Position numbers and translations under genes: made by a program
NCBI GenBank assembly: GCA_964019165.1
Contig: OZ025287.1
Coordinates: forward strand, 7,294,344-7,358,343
DNA length: 64,000 nt
Source of the DNA: Mastigias papua
Taxonomy: Eukaryota > Cnidaria > Scyphozoa > Rhizostomeae > Mastigiidae
Reading direction: 5' to 3'
In this document: positions 12,648-25,560 of the stretch, in pieces
Layout: each line of letters opens with the position of its first letter
Position numbering within the stretch: position 1 is the first letter of the stretch
Notes under the pieces: model-generated
The model's database searches: none
Told to the model about the DNA's origin: nothing
The model's input: only the letters and a program-made list of their open reading frames with translations

Positions 12648-14120
12648 CTACACTCCCCTTACGAAAGTATTGCATAAGTTGACCAAATTCATTATGGCGG
12701 ATAAGGTGTCGACATATGTGAGGTTCAACTTATATTTCGCCCTATCCGACTATAGTCCATTGCTTGTTGATGAAACAACAACAGTTCGAAGCAGAATTCA
12801 TTCAACTTTCAGACAGTTGAACAAAAACAGTCCCATCTTACTATAAAACTGTGATTTATCGACTTTTCATGCGTCCACCATTTGTGTTTGAGATTTTTTG
12901 AAACTATTTGGACTCGAGCAGTGAAGTTTGACAATGAAAATCTTAGATATACTTCTCTATTTCTAGAATAAAAGATCATCAATCTCATCCTTGGTTGCTG
13001 GTGAACCATGAGAATGCTCTTTTTGCATGCATTTCACGAACAATTTAAGATTTTCAACACTGTTTATGTAAAGACTGCCTTCTGACCAGAGAAACACAGC
13101 AATGACATCAACATTACATAAATTTTTGTCTTTCTAGTTCACTATGGAGGTTTATTGTCGTGATTAATGATAGCTGGCCTACCCTACTTCTGTTTGACTT
13201 CGTATTTGAATTCTGAAAGAGCTTACTTTCGAGAATAAAAAGTAATATAAATGCATTAGGTTTTGACCAGATTCTGCCAAATGGCCTAAACCAGTAGGCC
13301 TGGTATACCTCCAAAACTTAAAAGACACTTAATAACCAAAACTGAACTGCAAATATTGTTTTATTGGCTTCTTCCATCCTACATCAAATAACGAGCATTT
13401 TATCATCCCCTGTCAGCTACAAATAACACCTTTCTGTAAAAGAAACCTCTATCCTTTGATCTATCTTCCAGTGACCAAATACCCAAACCCATTACAGGTG
13501 GTAACCATGAAACTTTAAAAAAACAAGCTATTTCTTTGTATTTTGTAAGACTTAATGCAATGATTTTGAAAAATAGGCCTTTCTAAGGTAGTCTATGAAA
13601 TTTCTGCTGGAAACGGTGCTGATTAATTCTATATTATTGTTGTCAACTTTACAAACCTCAGCTTCTTGGTAAATTTGCATACAAATCTTTCCTGTGTTTT
13701 GATTAATATTTTTCAGCGACCACCTCTAGGTGTGGACAGGATAAAGCCAGCTTTTCTGAAGTTCTTGTGCATCCATAATAAACTGCAATACTGAAAACCA
13801 GCAATTGCTGCAATTTATAAACGACAAATACTGCCTCTTCCTCAATATTTTGACAGCAAGTTGCACTTTACCTGACATTTTTACGATTTAGGTACACTTC
13901 TTTGAGAGCCATTTAAAAAGCAAACCAAATGAAAGCACACACTTTTTATAGATGAAATGTCACGAGAGCATTGCAACAAATACTTTCCCGCCGAAACAGT
14001 GGTCACAGGGCTCATTGATGTTCAGATAGAAGCTGTGGATTTGGTCAACCTGTGAAAACCTTGTTTCATTGGACGCCATTTTGGGTCAACCTGTGCAATA
14101 CTTTTGTGAGGGGAGTGTAG
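12648..14120. mobile_element. 1.47-kb TIR DNA element with TA target duplication
   Basis: Inverted ends of about 40 bp: the left reads CTACACTCCCCTTACGAAAG and on through GTATTGCATAAGTTGACC. The right is its near reverse complement, ending GAGGGGAGTGTAG. Both are flanked by TA (12646-12647, 14121-14122). Size and TA duplication fit a Tc1/mariner-like element, but no transposase frame survives that I can recognise. Confidence 0.72.
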
Positions 14121-16582
14121 TATAAAAAACGAAGGGTCCTCGGTAGACGAAATTGAAGTTTTGTGTCTTAAAAAGAAATAACATCTTTAACTCAGTAGGA
14201 CTCATGATTTGATACCCATCTTGCAATAAAACTAATGTATAAGGAGATTACGCTTAAATGATTAGGGGTCACTTTCCCTTAGAACTATAAGTGCTCCCCC
14301 TAAGATTGCTTACTCCCTGTTGTACGCCTTTGAACTCTGACCACAATTATCATTTTTGACAGCCATTGACCAGGGTAATTTGTATACAATGTTACTTTTC
14401 ACCCCTCCCCAAAAAAGAGCCCCCACTGCACCACTGTTACCCTTGGCTCTAATGTATCAAAATCTTCTACTTGTTAATGGTAGCAATGCAATGTGTTAAT
14501 AGTAAAGTATCTGGAATGCAAAACAACGTAAATAAGGGAGTTGTGGAGGACCCAGCCCCCTTTGAAACAGCTCGAACCTTTACAATATTTTGATTTTATG
14601 CATCAATCAAGTACTAATGTTGCCCAGCCTTGTATATGTTGACATTTTCACAGTATAAAATGAAATTTTGCATATGGCCAAGGGTATGGTCCATACAATA
14701 AACTGTAGCAGAACTCCGCTTGTTAACTTTTTAGGACGGCATCACTGTACGTGAGATACTATATTTGGACGCAAAGTGTCATTCAATAGTAAAACTAATG
14801 GTATGATGTTAATTCCCGGGCAGAAATTGGCGTAAGAACTACGCCACCGTTCCTTAAATCCTATACATCTTGCTGCCTGGATCAACCATTTGGAAGCCTT
14901 GAACAGAACGTGCCTAAGTGTCGCGACGATCCAATGGTCATTAGCTCTGCTATAAATCCTCAGCTCCCCCCCCCCCCCGGTGATACCGTGCTTGAATATC
15001 AGCATATCTCGACTGGTAAACCAAGTGGGAAAGCATAAAAGGCATTTTTCTGTTACGATAATGGACAAGGGAGTTACCATGGGGTTATAGGCAGGGGGGA
15101 ACTATAGAGGAAATTAACCTTAGATCCTCGGCTGACTTTGCTAGACGATTTGCAAAGTGCCTGCAAAAGCCGGGCCAAGGTTCAATGCGAAAGAAGGGAC
15201 GTAGAAGAAGGTATCAGTGTTGTAACTTAGATTCCAAGCAATATTCCCAAGCACCTTGCACCTGCTGGAAAATCTAGCTGAAATTCGTGTAGGTAAGCAG
15301 TAAAATATTGGAATAGGCATCACTATGGTTCAAGGCACAAAATGAAGCACATTTACACGACACTTTTTAGCAGGCATTGTGAGCTTATAGGCTGACCCCA
15401 AAGGCAAAATGTTCCAGACAACACCTGTTTTCCTACAAGATACACTATTATATTACACTCAATGCTATTATATTACACTCAATGCTCTTCCTTATAACTA
15501 CAGTACCCAGTATTTCTGACACCACGAATGTTCATTTTCAAGGTCATTATTGAAATTTCCAAAAGCACTGCTAGTGGATAATATAACTGATTTTGAGTCT
15601 CCCAAAAATTAGTTCGCTTTTTCCTTAGAAGTTCTTAGTGCTAACATCCCCGCACTTTCAGAGCCAACACATTTGGTGAGAAAAACTTTTTCAGTTAGTT
15701 GCATTTGAAGGGACTCCAGTCATTTTTTGGCCTAGGGACGCAAGATGCGTGAATGTTGTCCTACGCAGCTTTGATCGTTGAATTGCCCTTTAATGTTAAG
15801 TGTACAGGCAACTTATCTCACACACTCCTCCGAATGGTTATTTGTTCTGTGGTCGTTCTATATCTACTTCTATGTAAAATAACATACATCATATTTGTCT
15901 AGCGCATACGCAATAGGTTTGGTGTTAATATCTGGCAAGCAGCGTACATCACTGTACAGAGATGAAACCAGTGGAAGTAGAGAAAATCAATGAAATTCGG
16001 AACACTATCAAACGACTTTCTAGACTGAAAATGCCAGATCTAATCGTTGATATGCGTGTGAGAGCCTTCAATTAGCCTCTTAGCTATTCTGTGTCGAAAG
16101 ATATTTTGATACATTTTAACCATATTTCTAAAGCAGTGGGGTTATTTACCACCGTCCCGCCATACATTCCTGTAACCCAGCCATTGATTGGCAGCTTCCT
16201 CGACAATGACGGAATCAAGCTAGAAAGGTAACAGAAAGGGGCGAGAAAGCAAACAACCACTGCCTCAGGGAACTTGAAAATCTATCTAGGCCCAGTAAAA
16301 TAGCAAAAATGGAGGGGGTACTGTTCAGCTACCCGATAATCATTGGGTGAAATGTTGAGTGCATTTTAGAACCTATAATTGAATAATTTTACTTTGCTGG
16401 GGAATGCTCTACGACTGTAGAGCAATTTTTACTGAAAAAGTCGAAGCGTCCTTTTGTCAACGTTCTCTTTGTATGATAATATTTCCCTCGTCTAAACTTT
16501 GCATCAGTAATACTCCTTATAACCGACTGTCAGCAACTTTCAAGGAGAGGGAAAAGAAAGACGAAAGACTTTCATGGACACG
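14121..16582. other. Intergenic, no gene seen
   Basis: Contains a C10 run near 14967 and a 19-bp duplication near 15445-15485. A 112-aa frame on the minus strand (14742-15080) has no recognisable motif or splice context and was not called. Confidence 0.5.
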
Positions 16583-16588
16583 TTTAAT
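16583..16588 (-). terminator. Candidate AUUAAA polyadenylation signal
   Basis: On the minus strand ATTAAA lies about 86 bases past the stop codon of the 338-aa gene. No AATAAA is closer. Confidence 0.4.
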
Positions 16589-16673
16589 AAAATAAGTTCA
16601 TGATAACAAGGTACATTCTACACAGGTAGCTGTATGTTTGAAAACAGTCCTGTTGTGACAAGAGCATCAGTGG

Positions 16674-17690
16674 CTACAATTCAATAGAACCTGCACTACT
16701 TTCCCATTTTTCACCTTTTCCATGTGCTACGCAGATTTTGCCATCTTTTGTACCCACATGTATGAAATCACGATAATACACTTCATTGAAATGCTTTACC
16801 ACGTGGTTGTGTTCATCCCATACACAGAGTTGAAATGATTTCGCTTGCCCTTGCCCAGCAGAGATTACAAACATCTCACAGTTAGATTCTCTATATTCAT
16901 TCCAATATGTTTTCCAGTACATTGTATCACTTGGCCCATAAGTACCAATGCAGATCTTACCTTTGACCTTGCCTGTCTTTACATATGCCCAGTTGTCACT
17001 TGGGCCTTTCATTCCCAGTCCAGATGTGTACAGCGCGTCAAATGTTTTGCCAATTCCCCAGGACACAGCGCCAATCGCAGCACCAGCTGCTGCCCCCGGA
17101 GGTCCCCCAATCAATGCTCCAGCAGCAGCTCCCCCGCCTACAGCCCCACCAATGGCAATGCAATTTTTCGCATGGTAATTTGTGATACCACATTCTTCTG
17201 TGACTTTTTCAGCAATTGTTTGGCCAATAACAGCAGAAATGCTTGGGAACAATGCACCAACCCTGCCGGCCATTTTAACTCCGTTGAATGCTGCATGCGC
17301 CCCTTGAGCCGCGGCAAGTCCACCACCTTGCTCAATCACAACAACTGCCCCTCGTCTGCCCAGTTGATCTACACCACCTTTGACAGTCGCTTTGATGATC
17401 TCCTTTGATACGAGAGCATTCAGTGCATGGGCCATGCCAGCATCGCTGACTACATTTGCTCCTTTTATCACGACATTTTTCAAAACATCGTTCTTGTCTG
17501 CTTCCTGTAATATTCCGTTGAGAAACTCACTTGCCAAGTCTTTGTTATCTTTGATTTTCTGCAAAACGTCAAGTCGGGCTGCTTCTCGGGCCGGATGCGC
17601 AAGGCGACCGAATTTAATAAGATACAGTTCTTCAAATGCAATCTCCCTTTCATCTTTGCTTAAAGCAAATACTTCGTCTGTGAGCGCCAT
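16674..17690 (-). CDS. Intronless 338-aa protein with glycine-zipper-like hydrophobic segment; function unknown
   Basis: A single open frame from ATG (17688-17690) to TAG (16674-16676), more GC-rich than its surroundings. Residues 1-70 look helical and charged (DEREIAFEELYLIKFGRL). Residues about 75-165 are moderately hydrophobic with Gly/Ala (VVVIEQGGGLAAAQGAHAAF). Residues about 177-213 form a run of GxxxG/AxxxG steps (IAIGGAVGGGAAAGALIGG, then PPGAAAGAAIGAV), as in glycine zippers that pack in membranes. The C-terminal 115 residues look like beta structure with two related GKIC(I/V) motifs, several Trp and Tyr, and a GPSD repeat. No signal peptide. I recognise no family; membrane association is inferred. 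A TATA box and a candidate poly(A) signal flank it, so a real retrocopy-like or intronless gene is likelier than a chance frame. Confidence 0.8.
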   Translation of the reverse strand: MALTDEVFALSKDEREIAFEELYLIKFGRLAHPAREAARLDVLQKIKDNKDLASEFLNGILQEADKNDVLKNVVIKGANVVSDAGMAHALNALVSKEIIKATVKGGVDQLGRRGAVVVIEQGGGLAAAQGAHAAFNGVKMAGRVGALFPSISAVIGQTIAEKVTEECGITNYHAKNCIAIGGAVGGGAAAGALIGGPPGAAAGAAIGAVSWGIGKTFDALYTSGLGMKGPSDNWAYVKTGKVKGKICIGTYGPSDTMYWKTYWNEYRESNCEMFVISAGQGQAKSFQLCVWDEHNHVVKHFNEVYYRDFIHVGTKDGKICVAHGKGEKWESSAGSIEL

Positions 17691-17720
17691 CTCTAGAATG
17701 AAGTTCCCCAGTTAAAGGTG

Positions 17721-17728
17721 CCTTTATA
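17721..17728 (-). promoter_or_regulatory. TATA box of the 338-aa gene
   Basis: TATAAAGG on the minus strand, preceded by TTTGCA, about 38 bases before the ATG. This predicts a very short 5' UTR. It supports the ATG at 17690 over any upstream start. Confidence 0.55.
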
Positions 17729-17739
17729 TGCAAAGGGGG

Positions 17740-20609
17740 ACTTCCAACAACCGAATGCGGATATCGATCCCTTCGAATCGATGGAATGTGATTTCGTACT
17801 CCCCAGCGAATACGACAACACGTGATGATACTAGCAGCAATATACCGAGACAAATCCAAGGTTCCTCTTACTGTGGACATTTTCAGATCTATTATACATG
17901 GAAGCTGCATGATAGAAACCAGTCATCGTAAGCCTACCACGAAGCATAGAAGGGTTGGAGGGGGGCCCATTTTGTCTTTGTTTATTACGAAGCATTTGCT
18001 TAGAACCATCAATAAAGCAAACTGTTTAAAGCATGTGGTGGTATTATTCTATCAATTTGTAAGAGCAGTCGCTTTTTTGAGAGAATGAAATTCCAAATTC
18101 TATATAGGATAAAGCGCCATCCTCAAATATCTGTGTGTTCTGCTACTCCGAGTGGTTTGAAGCCAAAAACGTAGGTTCAACCTGTTCAAATAGTGAACAC
18201 TGGCTATACTGTTTGCTTCAGATTCTCATCAAGCTATCTGAAAATATAATCGCGAATATAATAAATACATGTTCAAAGACTTTTGCCAACTTACAAAAGT
18301 CGTCAAAAGTCCTGGGACACTTTGCACTTTTTGTAATCTGCAATGAACTTTCATCCCCCTCTCCCCCTGAAACAATGTTGGTTTTTGGAGAAGTACATGC
18401 GATAAGGTACTTGATGGCAGCTGATATGACAACATGGTGAACAAGATAGTAAAGGAGCTATCATGTTTAATGCTGGGTACAGATGTGAAAGAATTTTTGA
18501 GACAAATAGAAAAGTCCCCTTACCCCATTCACTAAGTTTGATCATATTTGAAATCCCATTTCAAAATATTGAAAAACTCTCATACCCCGATATTCCTGCT
18601 CATGTTTTACACCCACGTGTTTCTTTCCAGAAAAGAAGCAAGAGGGTGCATGACACGATTAGGACATAGGAGAACACGATTGGGATTTTAGAAAAAGAAA
18701 ATGATGACAGAAAAACTGTATTTGTAATGAACCCCTCAGCAGATTTTGCCTATGTAAATATTGATATTTTGTTTGTGTAGAGGACTGTAAATCATCTGCC
18801 TTGAAAGTAGGTAGAGAGAGCTTTCGAGCCTACAATCTAAAGGAAAGACGTGATATAAGTCTAAGAATTTAAGCCTTAGCAGATGAATAGAATCTTGAGA
18901 ACAGTGGTGTAGAAGAGCGGGTGCGGGGGGCGCAGCCCCCCTAGCTGTGAGCTTAGGAAGCCACAGCCTCCTTCACCCTCAGTTAGTGTCTTGCTCGTAA
19001 AATGGTATCAATATGAAACAAGTATTATTAGGCAACAGTATTATAGCAGTATAACACGTGTTATAGCTTTCCTGTGAAATGTAAAAATTAATGAGCGAAA
19101 AATGATGGAAATCATGATGATGGTGATGATGATGATTATTATTATTATTATGGGCCAAACTGTACTGTAGATGTTGAACTAAGGTGATGTGATCTTCTGT
19201 GATGGCTGCGAGCGGTCTTTAAGTCATTATAGAATCAGAATCATCTCCAGAGAGTAGCTGTATCTTTTGTATACCTTATTTTATTGAAATTCTTTAAGCT
19301 AATGTCTATCTATATACTTGGCTCGGCTGGGTGACATACGTCCCAGCCATTGGCTCTACTTTGTACTCCACTCCTCTCTAAGTCTCGATTCTCCTAACTT
19401 AATGCACCAGGGCTATATATAATGCATACTACCTAATGTCGTGTCAGCAGTTTTGCTGCTAACCAACAATTGATTACTATGCAAATTTGAATTCAAAAAG
19501 AAGCATTGCGTTATCGTGACTCCTTCTAGACTTCCCTAAACAATAGATAAGAATGCTTCGTAATGCTCAGTCATGTAGCTAATCTAACGGGATGATGACA
19601 ATGCTATATTCATGCATAGTGCAATGGCAACAATACGTAATCCTAAACTCCATGCTATGAAATACTATTTATTAATATATGCGTCCGAGCCTAATCTCGT
19701 AAACTAACTTAACCTTAAAACTAGCAATAATACTGGCTCTACCCCATGGAGCCTCGACGAAACAACTAAAATAATAAACGCCAAATGGTACTCCTCAGTC
19801 TTTCCCAAGCACTGAGAGTCCAAGTGCGAGAAACAACGCTAAGTGCAAAATACGAATGTAGACACGAGTACTTTCGCAAGCCACTCTGTCTTCGGCCTAG
19901 TTTCCAAGGTGTTACTTGTATATAAAATCTACCCAAACATTCTAACAAAAATCTGTCAACTAAACTAACAGTATTACAACTATCCCAGTTTCGTATACGA
20001 CTATCTAGACAAAGTTCTTAGTTTCTTATAAAAACTCGGGTACGCAAAGAGCCACCCCTACATATTTTACTTCTACACCATTGAGAAAGTTTGAACCTTC
20101 ATTGGAAACCTTCAAAGAAAAGAATGCATACAGTCCTCTACTTGTACATGTTGTAAATATACAATGTATTCTTTGTTTTGTTCTGTTATTGAGTTGGATT
20201 TAGAGCCTAAGAAATCTAAAAGAGATCGGATGAGAGCCTACAAACCTACACACGAGTTATTTATGGAGTAGTTCTTCACCTTTGATTAAGCATTAAGCGC
20301 TCCATTTTTAACAAATGAAGCAAAGGCTTAAAAATGTCAAGCAGTGCATTTACTTACTACAGTGCATATTTATTGACGTGTATTTCATGCTCTGTCCTCC
20401 ATATGATTTGCTTTAATTGTAAGAACTTGCCTCAAAATGGTGGGAAAGGAGATTTTATCATTGGGAGTCATTTAATTAGTATGTACGCTCTAAATTTGCT
20501 AAAATTTGACCCCCCCATCCCCCTCGTACGCACATGTACGTTTGATACTCACCCCCCCTGAATCATTGATCTTGAATATTGAAGAACTTGAGAGTGTCGA
20601 AAGCGCAAC
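17740..20609. other. Intergenic, no gene seen
   Basis: Holds a GAT/TTA-rich microsatellite near 19110-19150 and a GGGGGGCGCAGCCCCCC palindrome near 18925. The short repeats TGGTGTAGAAG (18906) and CTTCTACACCA (20070) face each other, but no target duplication was found. Confidence 0.45.
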
Positions 20610-20612
20610 TTA

Positions 20613-20902
20613 GGGAGCGGTCTTTATTTATGGCCGGGGTGGGGACTAAAGAGAATGTGTTGCGTGCCCTCAACATAAGTTTACCCCACCATTTGTTTAA
20701 GTCAAATTTTCTTCACCCCACCAAAGGAAAACAATAAAACAAGGGTGAATTTATGCTTAAATATGGTATGCTTAAATATGTCTTTACTCTACCCCTGTGG
20801 TCAAAAGTTATTCTTCTTCCCCACCTATCACAGTTTATTTTTTCAGTTACCCCACCCTTTTATCTTCAGCCCCTACCCCGGTCATAAATAATGACCACTC
20901 CC
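20613..20902. mobile_element. 290-bp MITE with TTA target duplication (PIF/Harbinger-like)
   Basis: Left end GGGAGCGGTCTTTATTTATG and right end CATAAATAATGACCACTCCC are near-perfect inverted repeats of about 35 bp. TTA flanks both sides (20610-20612, 20903-20905), the 3-bp target typical of PIF/Harbinger. No coding capacity. Confidence 0.82.
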
Positions 20903-21758
20903 TTAGATGTAAAAGAAGGGAAACTGAAGAGATGTAGAATCAAAGAAACAAAGAACATTTTACAAAGTCTGTCAAACATTTTTACGCATGGCCACATAAG
21001 ACAAATTTGATGTTTTGCTATAACATATCAGTTGGATTTATGATGGGAATGTATTAAAAATAATTTTGCATCTTATCATGAATTAACAAAGAGATTTGAT
21101 AACTCAATAAAACATGCTTAACAAGTTCATACTCCTATTAAAATTCTCTCTCCCTGTTCCCAATATTAAACATGACAGCTCCCTAAATACCTAGTACTGA
21201 GATGTATTTGATCTATATAAGATAAGCCATATACACTGTCTACGTACTTTATCCTAGGTTTGGCATACACTGAGTGCATTATTTGCAAGCGCAAGGAACT
21301 TCAATACGCTTTATTCGCATTTTGAAGGTTTCTAGACTGTTTAATAAGCTTCTTACTTCCGCAGGTATATTGTTCCAAATCTGAATACATCTGTACGAGA
21401 CTGTTTCAGGTCCATATGTAACTGTGTTTGGCTTCTTAGTGAAAAGAGTTGTTAAATGTGGGTTTGTACAGAGGGCATATCTATTTATTGACAGTTGGTA
21501 ATCAATGCTCTGTCAATCAATAATCAATGCTTACACAAGTAAACATGTGTGCTAGCGATCTGTATTTACTTCATTACGTTTCAGCTAACACTAAGCTTTA
21601 CGTTTCACCTTTTGGATAATTTATTAGTTGTTAATTTGTGTTGTTTTACAGAAATGTACATCTGCAGGTACTTCATACTTAGGCCCTGGGATCTATACAG
21701 TACTAGATATAACGGCACTGCAAAACTGAAGTCCTGACTTAGCTAGCTCAAGCAGATA

Positions 21759-22214
21759 CACGCTTTTTTTGATAAGGAACCACTTTATAAGGAACCTACA
21801 TGTAGAAGGCCGAAATATTTAAAGAACTTATACTACTAAAGAAAAAATCCCTAAGGAACTTTTCATTTTCAAATTCCGAGTGCTGTACTCAGATGCAAGT
21901 GAAGATTACATTACATTGGATGATATCAATGGAATAGACATGATACTTCTTGATTGAAATTATGCTCTTGCATATATAGAACTTATTTCCTGTCGCATTT
22001 GTACTTTTGAGGTTGAGTTCTAGCTATAATTAAAGGTAAAATTGAGAATTTACATGCTTTTCTAGTGTCTGTGCCACTTTGTTGTACCCTATGTCCAGCG
22101 AAAATTAAGGAACTATTAAGGAACTTTTAGTACTAGAATTTGATAAAAAGAGGTTCGAAAATAAGGAACTTTTAGAACTAGGCCTTTAGCTAGGTTCCTT
22201 ATAAAAAAAGCGTG
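21759..22214. mobile_element. 456-bp MITE with AAGGAACC ends, TA duplication
   Basis: The left end CACGCTTTTTTTGATAAGG and on to AACC is matched by GGTTCCTTATAAAAAAAGCG and TG at the right; TA on both sides. Internal AAGGAAC(T/C) motifs recur. Related, diverged sequence occurs at 57404-58078 and in pieces near 43500-44300 and 63180-64000. Confidence 0.75.
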
Positions 22215-23172
22215 TACAGTTCAAGGCTGCATAAACTTGAGAGTGTGAAAAGATCCAAAAACACCTCTAGTTACACCGGAAGAAGACCTGCCTCATAATA
22301 TTGCATATACATCTTCGGCTTAAAATCAAATGAGCATTTGACACTATTTTTTACTTGGATCGAAAAGAGGTAATTGTGTGCGAAAGGAAGAGGAAAACAT
22401 GCGGCCCTGGTTACGTAATATCGGTGACTCATTCTAGTTACGGATCATTTGATATGGAAACATGCTCACACAAGAAAATTCCAAAGACAAGCTGCTTTTC
22501 ATCACGGTAAATTAACTATGTTGTATTAATCTAAAGTCTGCTCTCTACCATGGCGTAAAGTTTGTGGTTACGCTTTGAAGAGAGACAGTGGCGTGGTCAC
22601 AGGGAGGTATGGAAGCAAAGGATCCTGTGTGCATTCTATTTAGCCTACCCTGGAGATATCCGGAGTGGACTGTTTTCTTTCCCTGCTTACCAGAGTGAGG
22701 TATTTTGTTTTTAGCGGTACCGTATGGGGTTACCTTGGCGTGAAGGAAAAGCAACTGAATGAACTGGTGCGAGTTTTACATGGAATACACATTAGCAAAG
22801 GTTGTTTATTCAGAGTAGCTTCTCCCGTGCTTTCCCTTTTTTATAGAGTTACTGTCAAAAATTGTCCAAGTTCCTCATTGCAAAAAACGAGTCGTAATTT
22901 CCCTTGGAATTACGCACCCATACTACCTTGAATTATTATCCCCTCTACTTCATCTACTCTGAAATGGCTACTACTGGTGTCAGTCAATATACTTTCACTG
23001 CTTTCATTACTTTAGTTGAATTTGCTTTTGATGCAATCTATTTGAACGTTGAGTGACCGATTATGCAATCCTCAATTTATTGATTATACTCAAATGTTTC
23101 AATGTCTTAAGGGGTTCATTAACCGATTACTTAAAAAATAGGGAACTTCTTTTGCTGGTTGAGTATTTCATC

Positions 23173-23270
23173 GATTTATTTATTTATTTATTTATCTATT
23201 TATTTATTTATTTATTGACTTATTGATTTACTGATTTACTGATTTACTGATTTACTGATTGACTGATTGG
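23173..23270. repeat. (TTTA)n passing into (GATTTACT)n microsatellite
   Basis: TTTA units to about 23215, then repeats of TGATTTAC and TGATTGAC. Confidence 0.9.
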
Positions 23271-23639
23271 TTAATTCTTTTTGTGCAGTTCTCTACCAAA
23301 AAGCGCACTCCAACTTTCAATTTACTGTGGAAAAACTAGCCTGCAGACTCCACTCTATCCCAACCCTCATATAGTAAATTCTCCAGCACCTATGAATTCC
23401 ATCCTTACGCAATGTTACTTCCTGGTAAATTTCCTAACACCCAACTCTTTATACCACCTACAACTGGAGATAAGAAAGTACATGAATATCCAAGTGATTA
23501 AGAACTTTTTCTTTTCAGTTCGGGTGTCATCCATAGGTCATGTAACGGTTGACGGGTATACGCAAGCAGTTCAATTCTGGCAATCCATGCAAGGGAACAC
23601 ACAAATATCTCCGTGTACTGTATAAATGCATTAAGCACG

Positions 23640-23965
23640 ATAATATTATGCTTTAGATCAGGTAGTATCTTGAAACGCTTGTAATAACATGGTGCAATAC
23701 ATCAGCTAATACTATGCATTAAATTAGGTATTATTATGCACTAAATGAGTTAACATAATGCATTACATCAGGTAATATTTTGCAGCAAATCAAGTACTAT
23801 TATGCATTAAGTCAGGTACTATTACGTATTATCTCTGGTAATATTTTGCAGTAAACTAAGTAACATTATATATTTAATCAGAGAACATTATGCATTGGAT
23901 CGGTTAATGTTTTGTAATATTTTGCAGTAGATCACTTTGTATTAAAATCAGGTAGTATTATGCAG
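23640..23965. repeat. Degenerate tandem array, units of roughly 24 bp
   Basis: About a dozen variants of TATTATGCATTAAATCAGGTA, alternating with ATATTTTGCAGTAAATCAAG forms. It directly follows the decayed lectin exon at 23519. Confidence 0.75.
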
Positions 23966-23999
23966 CAAATCAAGTCAATGAGAACATTCATTCATATAT

Positions 24000-25560
24000 T
24001 GACACGATTTTTGCCTGTTGTAAAAAATCTTTTCCTTTTTAGTGTAAGACATACGCTGCGCTATGTATTTTGTGAAGTTGGTTACAAGGCCCTCAGTTCT
24101 TCAGAGCGCACATCAATGATATTTTTGGAGATATAAACATTGATTTCACGCTCTTTACGTATGATATTTTCCATTTCCTGCTGCTTATAATGTAGTTCAA
24201 AAAACAAATTAGCTGAATGGGGATTTACCGCAGAGAGCATGATTTGGGCAAAGCAACGGAGAATAAAATTAAACTGAAAACATTACTTTTTCCACCAAGA
24301 GAAAATTCTCAATCAACCATCGTTAAAGCCGTAAGGTACTGAAATAATGAGAAAAATATGAAGCAACAATATCTTGGTGTGATGTTGAATGTCAGATTTC
24401 AATTCTAAAACCATATCAAGGTTCTTGGCAACAACGATTATTCTAAGCAGGACTCAGTGCCCTATCTTATGAAACAGGTAATTTGAGTTACCTGTTTCAA
24501 TGAATGAATTTTGAAGAACTGTATAGATCCAAAATAAAAGAATAGGGTACAGAGAAATAGTAAGTTTAACAGACATCTCTTTATCAAGTGAATTGCAACC
24601 AATACAGGAAACGAAACCACTTTTATGGTAATTCCCATGAGAAATGAGAAACCATTTTCATAACAATAGTCACCTTCAAGAGAAGCAAGATATTTCTCAA
24701 GAGCTTAATTTTCAAGTGAAGTTTAATATTTTACATAGAATAGCCTTTGGCTGACAATGCTTATAATTTGACAGATATAAGGAACCCAAAAGTTTAAGGA
24801 TATAGTTTAACCCTATCAACCAAGCATAGGTTCCGACACATCTCTGACTGCTTAAGTAAGCTTACAGACTTAAATTGTGTATGTTGTATCGGACACGTAG
24901 AAAATAGACCACTTCTCTTGAATTACTTTAAGTTTAACTTTATGTTAACATGCCTCTTCAGTCAACTAGATCGTACATCTGTACGAGACATTACAAGTAT
25001 CCACTCAAGAGCTTTATGTGACGTATTCCTATACAATACCCAGTCTTTAATGTTGCTAAGAATGTAGGACGATTTACGAAGCGTTCGAAGACGTTTTACT
25101 GTAAGCTCTTACAGAGAATGGAGAAGGAAATTTGCCACTATATTTCTCTTTATCATATTCGCTTGCTTGATTCTTCTTCCTTTTCATTATATTTTATATT
25201 CTATGTATCTGGCTTTCTTTATGGGAATTTTCTGCTTTACTTACAGGGGGTGGGATTATGTGACTGATCATCTTTCAACGCTATGGATGGGATCAGTTAT
25301 ATTGCATATACATTAAGCCTAAGTTCTTTGGGATGATCTAGGGTTGTAAAATTTCCAAACCATATCTCCATTTGGTTTGTGCGTATTAAATGATCAGGTA
25401 CAACATTTAGCATGAGACAAACTGTATATTTAACATATATTGAAAAATTTACCGTTTAACGAGAAATTTAATTCCTGCAAGGAAAAGCTCCAGTTCCATT
25501 TCAATATTTCTATTGTTTGTCAAGTAATTACATTAAGTTTCAATACCAGTTCAGCATATA
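24000..25560. other. No gene seen between lectin relics
   Basis: AT-rich; open frames are short and no family motif is visible. This would be the intron between the domain-1 and domain-2 relics. Confidence 0.4.

Noticed and set aside
14742..15080. 112-aa minus-strand frame
   Set aside because: Isolated, no domain, interrupted by a poly-C stretch read as GGGG.
16845..17408. 187-aa plus-strand open frame opposite the 338-aa gene, plus 76-, 66- and 111-aa frames nearby
   Set aside because: Shadow frames of a GC-richer coding region; no start context, promoter or domain.
18902..20085. 1.2-kb element bounded by TGGTGTAGAAG inverted repeats
   Set aside because: Only about 14 matching bases and no target duplication; could be chance.
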